Shown here piece by piece: positions 11,043 to 21,300 of a stretch of DNA of 64,000 nt. Origin of the DNA: Boesenbergia rotunda (lineage: Eukaryota > Streptophyta > Magnoliopsida > Zingiberales > Zingiberaceae); assembly GCA_024364735.1 (NCBI GenBank), contig JAGFNQ010000847.1, positions 333,185 through 397,184 on the forward strand. Direction: 5' to 3'. The notes beneath the pieces are model-generated. The model did not search any database and had not been told where the DNA came from. It worked only from the letters and a program-made list of their open reading frames with translations. Numbering within the stretch: the stretch's first letter is position 1; every line of letters begins with the position of its first letter. Made by a program: the position numbers and the translations under genes.

Positions 11043-11494
11043 TTGCTTTTAATGGCAGGCTAAAGTCCTAAAGTATTCAAGGTAAAGGTAAGGGTTACGT
11101 TTGTACCACTTCCTTTCTGCATTCAAGTAAATCTCTTAAAATTGTAAAGTATTTCGAAAGAAGTTATATTTTCTGAGAAAGAATCTAGAGGCTGGAAGGT
11201 GGAGACCCGACATGCATCCTTGGTCTGGAATTCCGCAAGGCTAGTAAGTGCGTAAGGCAGTAAGCTGAAAGGCCTCAGTCGAAGATATTCTTAGGTATAA
11301 CTTCCTAGAAAGAAACACAATTAGAAGGCTAAGACCTGATATCATCTTACCTACAATAAGGCGACCGACTTGGTTAACTGATTGTAAAAGACCGTCGTGC
11401 ATGTAAGTCTCCGCAGAAGGAGCCATAGCCAGTCGGGTGAGCATGAATGCTTTACTGCTTCCTAAGCAGGAAGCAGAGAAACAGGCTCTTATTC

Positions 11495-11931
11495 ATGAGC
11501 GAACGATTTGAGCAGAATATTAGGGAATGGTATAACAAATCCCGAATCGTAAACCTTGAATACCTTGATCTAGCTGATACTATCAAACCAAAACCTTTTG
11601 AGATTGCTAATAATATAGGCGTAATTTACAACCGACTTACTTTATTTTCAAAAGTTTCTCTAAATCACTTCTATTCTTGGAAAGAAGAAAACAGGGAGCA
11701 GGGAGCTCAGGCACGATATTTCGGTACTTCAAAAGCCTATCACAACCCTTGAGAAGGAAGTTTCGCAACAAGTCATTAACAAAGACTAAAGTACGAACTT
11801 TGGTACGAGAAATCGCACAGCAACCAAAGCTAGTCGAAGAAGAAGCTCTTAAGCTAACAGAAGAATTAAAGAAGAATATCAGAAAGGTTGAATTTTTTAT
11901 TGAGGAGGTCAAACACCTAATCGGTGGATGA
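11495..11931 (+). pseudogene. Viral ORF1 (badnavirus P1-like, frame-broken)
   Basis: Begins with ATG at 11495 (MSERFEQNIREWYN...). The start resembles badnavirus ORF1 proteins, a small family whose role is not clear. This frame ends at 11752. The C-terminal half (KTKVRTLVREIAQQPKLVEE, 11780-11850) lies in another frame open until 11931, so a frameshift lies between about 11680 and 11752. The whole stretch, ~145 codons, is near the usual ORF1 size. The final TGA overlaps an ATG (ATGA at 11928-11931), the stop-start overlap common between badnavirus ORFs. Confidence 0.72.
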
Positions 11932-12147
11932 ATCTATAAGAGCAAAAGGAAAGCCCAGATTACAGAAAGGCCTGCTACAGTGGTACCAACAACTAGCTCA
12001 AAAGAACTTGAAGAAACTATTGCAGATCTCACTAAAAGAATTGGTGGACTAAGTTTGGGAAGTGATCCAGTAATCCCAAAGAAGAAGGGTTCGATACTAG
12101 TCTTCAAAAATCTGGATGAAATTCTAAAGAACGAATTAAGAAAATGA
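11928..12147 (+). pseudogene. Viral ORF2 (virion-associated-protein-like)
   Basis: A short frame with ELEETIADLTKRIGGL, a heptad-like coiled-coil segment, and a basic stretch near the end. It ends with TGA at 12145-12147, overlapping the ORF3 ATG at 12144 (ATGA). Small coiled-coil, basic ORF2 proteins are usual in badnaviruses and bind the virion or DNA. The ATG at 11928 is out of frame with the body, so the start is shifted in this copy. Confidence 0.65.
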
Positions 12148-13100
12148 GTTCAGCATCAAGACCTCCAGCCATAATTACGTCAACTACAACAGTACCAAGC
12201 ACGGAAGATCAAATTCGTGATTACAGACAAAATCAACGACGACTGTATAACTTGCAAAGAAGACTGAGCACTAGTGCAAGAAGGTTCAGAAGAACTATTG
12301 AAACCCAGTTGAGTCCTGAAGCTCAACTAGAAGTATCAAGATCACAAAGAGCAGGAATGATTCCAGCAGAAGTTCTATATTCCACTGGTTATAAACCCAC
12401 ACAGCATCGGGTTTACCAGCATTATTCTGAGGAAGACATTCTTTGTGTGGAAAACAATCAAGTAAATCTTCCACTAGTCACTGAACAGAGCCACCAGACC
12501 CTACAAGAAGCTGGTTTCCAACACATTCATATCGGCTTAATAATGGTAAGAATCTACACCTTACATAGAAGAGATACTGGAGTTATGACACTATCAGTAC
12601 TAAGGGATACAAGATGGCGAGATGATCGATCGATCATCGCAACAATGGAGATGGACTTAACGCGAGGAACGTAGATGATCTGTGTTATTCCAGATATTAT
12701 GATGAGTATAGAAGACTTTGCCAACCATATAGAAATTGCAGTCCAAACTAATGGTTATTCTGAATGGCAAGGCGGCTCTGGTATACTCATCACCAGAATG
12801 ATGATTGGTAGGCTAACTAACACAAGTAATACTAATTGTGCCTACAATGTGCAGAATATTGCTGATTATTTAGCAAGTCGAGGGGTACATGACCTACCTG
12901 GTACCCGTTATACAACGGAACAACTACAGCAACGACGATGGATTTTACAGCCATCCACCCGACGAAATCCAGTTGCACCAACACAAGTGCAAGCAAGAAC
13001 GTTATCAGATGGAAGTATCTCATTACAGTTCGAGGGCTATACTCCAATCCCAGGACGACCGTCATTAAGGGTAAACCAACAAGATGAAGAACTAGGTTGA
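12144..13100 (+). pseudogene. Viral ORF3 N-terminus: movement protein region
   Basis: ORF3 starts with ATG at 12144. Two open stretches (12144-12674 and 12675-13100) are in the same frame, separated by one TAG at 12672-12674. Position at the N-terminus of ORF3 and segments such as GMIPAEVLYSTGY and SIIATMEMDL fit the 30K-type cell-to-cell movement domain of badnaviruses. I assign it mostly by position. The frame ends at a stop at 13098-13100, just before the dUTPase. Confidence 0.7.
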
Positions 13101-13560
13101 CCAGAACAGGAGATTCTGGCTTTCTTGTCCGAGGAAGTTCCTTTACTACAGGTAAAGAAACTTCATTCTGATGCAGTCTTACCACAAAGACAAACTGTAG
13201 GAGCTGCGGGATATGATTTAAAAACTATACAAAGTTATGAAGTAAGTCCATGAGACAGAGTGTTACTTTCCACTGGTATTGCAGTCCAAATACCAGAGGG
13301 TTACTATGGAAGAATAGCAACCAGATCAGGAGTGGCATGGAAACAAGGAATCCATGTGGGAGTTGGTGTTATTGATCAAGACTACCGCGGGGAGGTAAAA
13401 ATTTTGATATTCAATTTAAACTTTGAAAATATCTTGATAGTTAAAGGAGAAGCGGTAGCACAACTCATCATTGAAAAGATAAGCCTTCCCAAAGTAATTG
13501 AAGTTGAGGAATTCATTGACACTGAAAGAGGTGAGAAGGGGTTCGGTTCCACAAGCAAGA
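13101..13560 (+). pseudogene. Viral trimeric-type dUTPase domain
   Basis: All five motifs of trimeric dUTPases are visible in order: motif 1 GAAGYDL (13200-13220), motif 2 GRIATRSG (~13310), motif 3 GVIDQDYRGEV (~13366-13398), motif 4 GEAVAQLIIE (~13450) and motif 5 RGEKGFGSTS (~13531-13560). The enzyme hydrolyses dUTP to dUMP and so limits uracil in newly made DNA. In-frame stops at about 13100 and 13252 break this copy. It lies between the movement and coat regions of ORF3, so it was probably a domain of the polyprotein. Confidence 0.87.
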
Positions 13561-14282
13561 ACTATGGAGCAATATCCATATTAGAAGAACCACAGAAGGG
13601 GAAGCAAGTCATCTATGCGGCGCCTCATGAATATATTACTCCTCTGGATGATGACCAAGAATATTGGTCGGTTACATTACATAAAGATAACCCATCTACA
13701 TCCAGGACACGAGACTACTACAAAGATCCTTTTCGGAAATTATTAGAAGGATAGAAAAATTTGGAACAACAACAACGGAATATTCGACCCTCATGGTGTC
13801 TCCCTGAGAATCTTTATGTTCTCCACGACAAGGAAGAACAGACTAATCCATTCGCGGAAGGTGGTGGGATATCCCAGGTATCTTACTCTTCTTTTTCTGA
13901 CCCTGATGATGATGACTTTCATTCTACAGTATTGGACTTTGAAGAGGAATATATGGCTGTCATTAATGATGAAATACTGGACATGGATTACCCAGTCCAA
14001 AGAAGCCAGGAAAGCCTTTTGGCATCTACTTCAGCCACATCTGCTTATGATCCACCTAAGGATACAGTCATGGGGCCACCTCAGTTTGCACCAGCAACTG
14101 TCAAAAGAGAGGAACCTAATGTTTACAATGATCCAGGATATTATGGTGCAAAAATTGGGAAACTCCAGCGAGCATACAATAATGAAGCATGGACGTTGCC
14201 TTCTGCACAGCAATAGACAGGTGCTATACTCGTACTTCCTGACAACATTGGTTTATATCATCATGTAATTTCCAGGTGGGAG
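13266..14282 (+). repeat. Right terminal copy of the viral redundancy
   Basis: Direct repeat of 5799-6838. It ends abruptly at 14282 in the coat region, where the sequence jumps to a movement-region fragment. Divergence from the left copy is described there. Confidence 0.85.
13561..14282 (+). pseudogene. Second partial coat region
   Basis: Continues from the dUTPase in frame to a stop at 13752-13754, then in frame again from 13761 to a stop at 14214-14216. It parallels 6065-6838 of the left copy, including the Asp/Ser-rich tract (~13900). The first copy lacks these two stops, so they arose in this copy or came from a different viral parent. Confidence 0.78.
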
Positions 14283-14373
14283 GCAAGGCGGCTCTGGCAA
14301 TTTACTCATCACCAGAATGATGATTGGTAGGCTAACTTTCTCCTTTAACTATCAAGATATTTTCAAAGTTTAC
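14283..14373. other. Scrambled viral fragments at the right border
   Basis: 14282-14336 repeats movement-region sequence from about 12769-12823 in direct orientation (small differences). 14338-14373 is the reverse complement of dUTPase sequence at about 13415-13450. Two viral pieces, one inverted, are thus stitched onto the end of the tandem copy before non-viral DNA. Confidence 0.8.
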
Positions 14374-16150
14374 TCTAAGTGGTTGAACCTTGGGGTTTTT
14401 GTTAATTGTGCAAAGGGTTTGAATTAGGATTTGAATTTCTAATTAATATATATTTTAGGTTGTGCAGGAAGTTGATGGGACACAAATGGAGCATGAGGAA
14501 CTCTTGACTTGACAAGGTCAAGTGTGGATGATGACTTGGTGCAACCAAGGCAACAATTGAATGGATTGAAGGTTTGATAAAGTTCGAAGAAAGTTGCATG
14601 AGGCATCCGAGGGATTGCACGACGTAAAGGATTGATGTGGTGTTGGAGCAGCTCATGAAGCATGACTTCGTGCGACCAAGTTAGTTGGATTAGTGGCTTG
14701 AGGTCCACTAGAGATCAAAGAAGGATATAATAAGACTTCTTAAGGGTTTTAGAATGAGCAAAAGGCGCAACATTGGTGATAGTTGGAAGAAGAAAAACTA
14801 TGCAAGTAAATAATAAAGCATGACATATGGAGTGAACTGTGAACTCGATGCATCTAAGGGACAAATAATCTAGTGGGAGACGACCTTAGTGGTGAAATCA
14901 AGCCGTGAAAGGTAAATTTTTGTGAGATATGCGAGAATTGAGAGATATGCATCCTTGAAAGAGTGTAATCTTTAATTTAGACAGAGATTTGATCATTGGA
15001 ATAATCATAGTTGGAGCTCTAGTCAACTGAAGATGATTCTAGTTGACTGGTGAGTTGCTTCGAAAGGAGTCAACTCAAGCTAATCAGCCCGCTAATAAAA
15101 AATTAATTCATAGCTGCATCATCTAATCTGTAGTCATTTGATTGATGCTATAGCAGGAAAACCGGAAGTAGCCATTGACCTAACAAAGTTGCACTGCAAT
15201 GGTTTGATGACCTGGAGGCAATTAACTAATGGTGGATTCCAATAAACTAATAGTGGATCCAACCTTGACTGGTGATAGAGCAATCGAACAATAAGTGAAG
15301 CTCGAAGGAAAAAAAAAGAAAGGGGACGTTTGAAGGCTGGCAAAATATTGATTATCCTAATGATTTGATTCTTATTCTGTTGTAATTCTTGTAGCTCTTT
15401 ATTGTAAAGTTTGTTGTAAGATGTTTCTCCACCTCTAGAGGCTATCTACAAAGGAGAAAGATAGTGGGCTTTCGGAAGGTTTCAAATCATGTTACATACA
15501 TGTGTTAACGATTAGTATGTATTAATTTCTTATGTTTTTATTTCTGTTGCATAACTTGATTTGTGTGATCTTTTAAGGCATTAGCAAGAGTAAAATGAGT
15601 ATTCACCCTCTCTAGCAATCTGGTCATCCATAGACACTGGTCCTAACACGTATAATGTGTTGATTAAGTCCTGGTGTTTAAATGATCTTACACTGTCATT
15701 TGTAGGTAGAATTATTATTCACCCCTCTCAAGCTATCTGGTCATCCATACGCACCGGTCCTAACACATAATGTGTTGATTAAATCCTGGTGTTTAAATGA
15801 TCTTACACTTCTAAGCTCATCTATGAGGAAGAAAAATCAAGGAAAAATAGAGTGTGTTGGTTATATCTCAACCTAAACTAAATCATTTAAAGAGTACCAT
15901 TCACCTCAAGAAATTCACTCCAAAGATTACAAACAAATTCAAAATATTAAGTATAGGAATGGTCAAAATATCAAGATAAGTGATTCAACCACAATAAACA
16001 AGAAGAGTATCAAGTGTTTCTTTTGTAAAAAGACCAAGGCCACAAAAGAAGTGTTTGCTTAAGTTTAAAACTGCTTAAAGAAAAGAGAGAATGCTCAAGT
16101 TAACTCTTTTGCCCTTGTCGGTTACGAATCCAATCTTTTTTGTTTTTGGA
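14374..16150 (+). mobile_element. Degenerate copia relic: LTR-like region and gag remnant
   Basis: No long frame. The stretch around 15420-15470 (GTTTCTCCACCTC, GGAGAAAG) resembles the LTR-like sequences at 29940-30020 and 40250-40310. A TATTCACCCTCTCT...TCCTAACA end typical of plant copia LTRs occurs at ~15600-15650 and again at ~15720-15770. Around 16010-16130, gag remnants are readable: KCFFCKK, then SFALVGYESNLF. The zinc-knuckle histidine is not visible. 14374-15400 shows no other recognisable content. Confidence 0.55.
15601..15811 (+). repeat. Imperfect direct duplication of ~117 bp at an LTR end
   Basis: Two copies (about 15601-15700 and 15718-15811) share CAATCTGGTCATCCATA-like and TGTTGATTAA.TCCTGGTGTTTAAATGATC blocks. 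The duplicated part spans the presumed LTR end. Confidence 0.7.
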
Positions 16151-16194
16151 GAAGATAAATATATTACTAAAATAGAATATTATAGAGGATACGC

Positions 16195-16545
16195 CTAGGG
16201 GGCGTCTAAGAATTGAGACACGTCAGTTTGTATCTTTAGGAACATGCTATGTACATTCGGGACAGCCCCTCATGTAGGCACTTGTTCCTAGCTTGCCAAA
16301 GAAGAAAAACCGTACAAGACATGACCAAAACCTTGCTTTTGTTAGGTCACCAATACCACGAATGTTCCTATGAAACACTCTTAGTAGTTTCTTGTGAGTG
16401 GACATCAATTGTCGCATGCACAATCAATGCCGCACCTTGTCCCATAACATCTTGCTGATCGGGCAAGCGAAATAGAGATGATCCAGTGTTTCATCTGCTT
16501 GCCTACAAAGAGGGCAGACCTTGTCCATCTCATAGACCTATCTTT
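16195..16545 (-). pseudogene. LINE ORF2 C-terminal remnant (zf-RVT type)
   Basis: On the minus strand, about 16540-16440 reads CPLCRQADETLDHLYFACP, the zinc-binding pattern at the end of plant LINE RT proteins. It is followed, after a stop and frame change, by FLLWQARNKCLHEGL near 16290. No RT core is present, so it is a 3' fragment. It is separate from the LINE at 1-5798, whose own 3' end lies outside. Confidence 0.75.
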
Positions 16546-16590
16546 GGTGCCTATTATAAACAAAAGAATTCTTAATTACATATTAAGAGA

Positions 16591-17000
16591 TGTTAGACCT
16601 ATTTATATACAAAGTTAGGAGTCTATTATAGGAAATAATTAGGATTCTATTATAGGGAGTAATTTGTATTTTAGGTAAAATACAAATTAGGATATATATT
16701 TATACAGCTAATACTCCTCCTCAAGTTGGAACATAGATATTAATCATGTCCAACTTGTTACAAAGATAATCAACCCGAACCCCATTTAAAGCTTTTGTGG
16801 AGATGTCCCCTAGTTGTTCTTCAATTTTTCGGCAATTTATTGGAACAATATATTTCGATTGTCTATGTCAAGTGGTAAAGTTCGAGATTGGAACAATATA
16901 TTTCGGCAATTTATTGGAACAATATATTTCGATTGTTTTCCTTGGCGAAGTTCGAGATTTCAGATGTGGTCTTTACATATTAAAGTATTAAGATAGTAGA
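16591..17000 (-). mobile_element. Copia relic: end of pol, polypurine tract and short LTR-like block
   Basis: Minus strand: a pol C-terminus is readable (STKALNGVRVDY, then a stop; about 16830-16725), then a purine tract GAGGAGGAG-like at 16714-16724, then a block 16591-16713 with ends TGTTAG...CTAATA on the plus strand. The young copia at 21246-25818 has the same terminal hexamers, so the two may be relatives. Only 123 bp of the block remain recognisable. Confidence 0.6.
16830..16960 (+). repeat. Short direct repeat of ~33 bp, 74 bp apart
   Basis: CGGCAATTTATTGGAACAAT and following bases occur at 16830-16862 and 16904-16936, with a partial third match between them and GAAGTTCGAGATT-type blocks after each. 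It lies in the copia pol relic. Confidence 0.75.
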
Positions 17001-18238
17001 TTTTCTGAAAATGGGTTAATGTCTCCTTGATGATATGTCTCAAAACATTGAAATTTTTAAAGCATCACAAGATTAATTATAAGTATTGTCTCAAGAGTTA
17101 ATCTATTTCTTGTTGTTAGCTTATAAGGCCTACCAAATAATTTATTTTCTTTAATAAAAAATCAATCAATGTAGCCAAGTCTTAATTGATATGGATTTAA
17201 ATATTTGGAAAATTAGGTTGGAGTTCCCTATTGTTTTGGCATGTTGAGCTCAATTACGATCCATTTATTCCTTGGACACTTATGATATGGGTAAAAATTG
17301 GTGAGCCGTTTGATTTGGGCTTTTAAAGGGAAAATAAATACATGAGACAGATAGTCCCCTCTTCTACTGAGTGATTTCTATTCATTGTGAGCTCACCTTG
17401 TTGAAGGTCAAGAAGAAGACTAACCTAAAAAGAAAGCAATATCAAAGGTACCCTTTCTTTTCCATGGCAAAGATTGGTAACTCTAAGCTTATCTAGCATA
17501 TTTACTATTTTAAGTTCATGTATTAGATCCTAAATCCTTGTTGAATTATCTTACAATAGCTAGGTTCTCTTACAATTGCTACTGCATTCTGTTACACCTA
17601 GAACTATAATAATTATGAAAATTGGTGGTTTATATGTATTGCCCATAGACAGGATTGCAAAAAGTTGGGGTCCAGGATAGAAAAACATGATGGTAAGTAC
17701 TTAAAAAATGAGAAATCATTGGGACCGCATATGTTTATAATGAATAAATTCTTGCATTGATTCTAAGGCAGCATAGTGGCTTTGTTTACCTTTCCTTCCT
17801 GCATAAGTTTGATGGAGCATAACAATTTTTACTTTTAGGCGTGGTGGCATCATTGGTTATCCCATGCATTAAAGCTATTTCATTTCTTTCATTCTTTCTT
17901 TTTGAATTCTTTTACTAATTCCAATCCCACCATTCTAATATGGCTTCGATGTTTATATTGTTTGATGCCATTAACTCTGTAGAAAAACACTGATAGCATC
18001 TTTGATAATCATTTTATTAGATTAACCAACCGAACAAGATATTATATAATATCATCAGATTATTAATAAGAATACAAATAATAGATTCGTCTATTAAAAG
18101 TGAATAGGAAAAGTTACTTGGAAGCATGCCAGAAAGCATAGTCAAAATTATGATATTAAATATTGGCTGAAAGTTGTCACGATATACAACAAAAGACGCA
18201 AAGAAAGAAGCAACAGAGTTGGAAGACTAGAAAGAAAC
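17001..18238. other. Non-coding stretch, probably intron or 3' flank of the host gene
   Basis: AT-rich, no long frame and no recognised repeat. The exon following 18239 (minus strand) was looked for and not found here. Confidence 0.5.
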
Positions 18239-18396
18239 CTGAGGGCAAGGTCTGGTAAGCTGTGACCATTTCCTGTCTCAATGCTAGCAATTGGTATGGA
18301 TAGGGGTGAACCTCCTATTGGTGCCTCATCGTCAGAGACAATAGTCATTGCATCCACAAAGATAACTATATCTGGTGTATGAACTGGAGAAACATT
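18239..18396 (-). CDS. Host gene exon 5 (last one seen)
   Basis: Acceptor TTTGCAG before AATGTTTC at 18396; donor AG|GTTTCT after 18239. Encodes NVSPVHTPDIVIFVDAM and continues to LPDLALR. Ends in phase 2, so another exon must follow. Confidence 0.72.
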
Positions 18397-21300
18397 CTGC
18401 AAACAAGATAATAGCCCTTCAAGTATAATGGAAAGAAACAAACAAAATATGAACATTAATACCTTCAATTTTACACAAAGAAGATCCTCTGTATTGCATT
18501 CAGTAGTAAAAGAGTGAATTTCAACTGGATTAATAATTTCAAGTTTTCTTCGCCATCTTCGACCAGGTAAATACATTCCTTCCAAACCACAATGTGCAGA
18601 AAAGCGTTGTGGCTCTAGGGACACACCTCGAAATGATAAAAGCCCCTCATTAACTATATCCTTACACTTATGAAAATTTTCCAAAGAAAATTGATTGTAA
18701 TCTTCAGGTTCAGAAGCAGGTTTTGAGTTGGAAAATGAAGTTACAGAAGCTGGTCCACTCCCTTGAGGAAGTGAAGGCATGGAGTAGCTTCTTAGAGCAA
18801 AAGAGAAAATTTGTGATCCAGATGTGGAAGTTATTTTCTGTGATAGACTGGAACTGAAAGGAGATGAAAGTGGACGAGGTGGAGGCATAATACGATCTAA
18901 AGGGAGCAACCAATGAAGTAGTTCATGATATGGATCATCTTTATTTTCAACTGGCAAATCAATGAAGTTCCTGGTATCATTATTACTCTTTTGATATTTC
19001 TCAAATTGAATAACTTCAAGGACAGGATCCTTTAAATTACTAACTCCGACATTAACTTCTAGAAGAACCTGCATCATCCAAGATAAATGTTATGTATCAA
19101 TTGAAAAATGATAGTGTGATTTTAGTTTCAATGAAAAAGATAAATGCCAGATAAAAAATGCCAAAAAAAGATAAATAAAAGAAAGCTGTGGAAAGACTGA
19201 TTAATTTGATGTACTGAGAATTTTGCCTTTCAAGATGACCATAATTAAGAAATGTTGTTTTTAGCCATTCTACAGAATTATAAGAATTTTGTTGATCTTA
19301 CTTTCCTAGTAAGCAGCTAAAAGGTCTATCCACCTTTTGCTTCAATGCCTTGTATGCAAGAAAATATGTCAGGAGGCCTCAATTTTTGCAAGACAAGTTT
19401 TTCTAAAGCTCTTGCAAATGTAGATTGACTCAAAAAAGGCAGTAATTGGTGGAAGAAACCTAATGTCATTTATCATGCACTTATTCAAGATTTAAGAACT
19501 ATCGGATTAGTTGTAGTGAAAATACAGTTCTGTTGGAGCATGTCATTAGTGAAATATTGGAAGTTATCTATCATTAATCAAAATAAAACAGCTAAACAAG
19601 TCGATAATGACAACAGAGATTTCCAATCTTATTTATTGTCTAAGCACTCTAATTAATTAAGCTTGCCTTCACCCCTTCCTATTATTACTGTTGCTGTTGA
19701 GATACATTGAGTAAAATTTATAATTGACTGGAGCATCATCATCATACCATCTTTGGCCCAACTATTTGGTGGCAGTTATAAGAATGTTATCCCTCCATTG
19801 TGCTTTACGCAAAATAATATTACTTGGAATATCCAAATCAAGTAAATCAACTTCTTGTTGCATTTGGTAATGTATTCTTTGATCACCCTCTATCCCTTAC
19901 ATGTTCCATTTTAATATATTTAACTTTCTATCTATAGAAACTATGGTCATATTTGAGCATATCCATACTAGCTTAACCTATTTTCTCTCATTCTATTATC
20001 TGTTGGCGTTGCACCTAACTTGTGTCTCAGTGGCTTTGAACTCAAACAATTAGGAGAAAGGGAAAAGGTTAGATTCTATGATCAGTACATCATAGGATGG
20101 TATTCAAAGTGATATGCTAATATTGGCCACCTGAAAGATGAAATTTATGGTAAAAATATGTGATAATTGTTTGGAACAATAAACATTTTAACAATAAAGG
20201 GATAAATAGCAGGCAGATATTTGCAAACAAAAGCACAGTGTACACTTGGAATTCATGCATAGTGTGTTTGATTTGTCCATTAAGTGAAAGAAAATAATAC
20301 GACAATATATTGAAAGCTTACTGCTACATCACCATTGGATAAAGAACAGCATCTGACAGTATCTCTAGCTACTCCACCAGATGTGTTACCATCAAAACCG
20401 CCCATATCAACTACTTTAGCAATAGCATTGCTCTTTGGAATCTTTTTTGATCGTCCATCAGACTGGCTTCTCCCAACTACTACCTGAGGTTTCCTTTGAG
20501 AGGGGACATTTTTTTTTGACCAGAGTTCTTCATCTGCCTCAGTTATCCTTACAAAGAAATTTGAATTTCTAAAACTTTCAAGTAATCTCTCTGTTTGGTG
20601 TGTATGGCACCCAAAACGGACTGGAAACTGGGTCAAAGAAATATCAATCTCAGGACTCAATATACTTGCATCTGAATTACTCTGGCTATCACTTTCTACC
20701 AGTTGGCACAAAGCTTCTCCAGTTATGCTATTAGGTACTTCATTCACATTTTCCATAGGATCTAATTTATTTGGGTTGGATTTGGCATTGCTCAACAATG
20801 GAGCAACAACTGTAAGTGGAGTAGTGATTTTTGATTCCTCTATAGAATTAGATGCTGATAGACAAACCAGTATACAAATTTGTTCACCTGAAAGAAAGTA
20901 GATAAGATTGCACAAAAAGCAGTAAAAAAGAACAATCTAGAATAGGAAGCTATAAGAAAGAACTACCAGGAAAAATGAATGAACGATCCCAGGACCTCAG
21001 CTGTGATATGTCATTTGCATAAGCCCAGTTATCTGGAAGTTCCTCTGCAAGCATACAAGGAGAAAAGGTAACCATTTGAATAATTAAATATGAATAATGA
21101 CACAAGCTCTGCACACAAGGCCAGTACAAGATTCTTTTTCTTTTGATTTTGATATTTTTTGCCTTAGAAGTATGAATCTTATAGTTTTCAATATAAATAG
21201 TGCAAAGCCAAAACAGGAAGTGGATAGTGCAAGTTAAAAGCATATTGTTAGTTTTCGTAATATGAAAACAAGAGAAAGATGGTCAGAAGAGAAAATAAAT

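Larger units (their letters stand above)
10580..11494 (+). other. Viral intergenic region and leader
   Basis: About 915 bp with no long frame. It holds a TATA box, a poly(A) signal and the tRNA-Met primer-binding site (listed separately), then a ~450-nt leader before ORF1. This order (promoter, poly(A) signal, PBS, leader) is that of Caulimoviridae, where the pregenomic RNA is terminally redundant. Confidence 0.8.
5799..14373 (+). mobile_element. Endogenous pararetrovirus (Caulimoviridae, badnavirus-like), longer than one genome
   Basis: Gene order read circularly from the primer-binding site at 11031: ORF1, ORF2, then a large ORF3 with movement region, dUTPase, coat/nucleocapsid, aspartic protease, RT and RNase H, then the intergenic region. 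The integrated copy starts inside the dUTPase (5799), passes through RNase H and the intergenic region, and enters the dUTPase and coat region again. Positions 5834 and 13301 correspond, giving a 7,467-bp genome unit. All large reading frames carry stops or shifts, so it is a dead copy. There is no integrase, as expected for this family. Integration of such viruses is thought to be by illegitimate recombination, consistent with the scrambled right end. Confidence 0.9.

Noticed and set aside
13101..13560. dUTPase as a host gene captured next to the virus
   Set aside because: It occurs at the same place in both viral terminal copies and runs into the coat region in frame, so it belongs to the viral genome.
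17416..17448. Possible 32-bp minus-strand exon (TTTTTAG before, AAG|GTGAGC after) as the next host exon
   Set aside because: The splice sites are good and the phase fits, but the peptide is only ten residues and there is no independent support.
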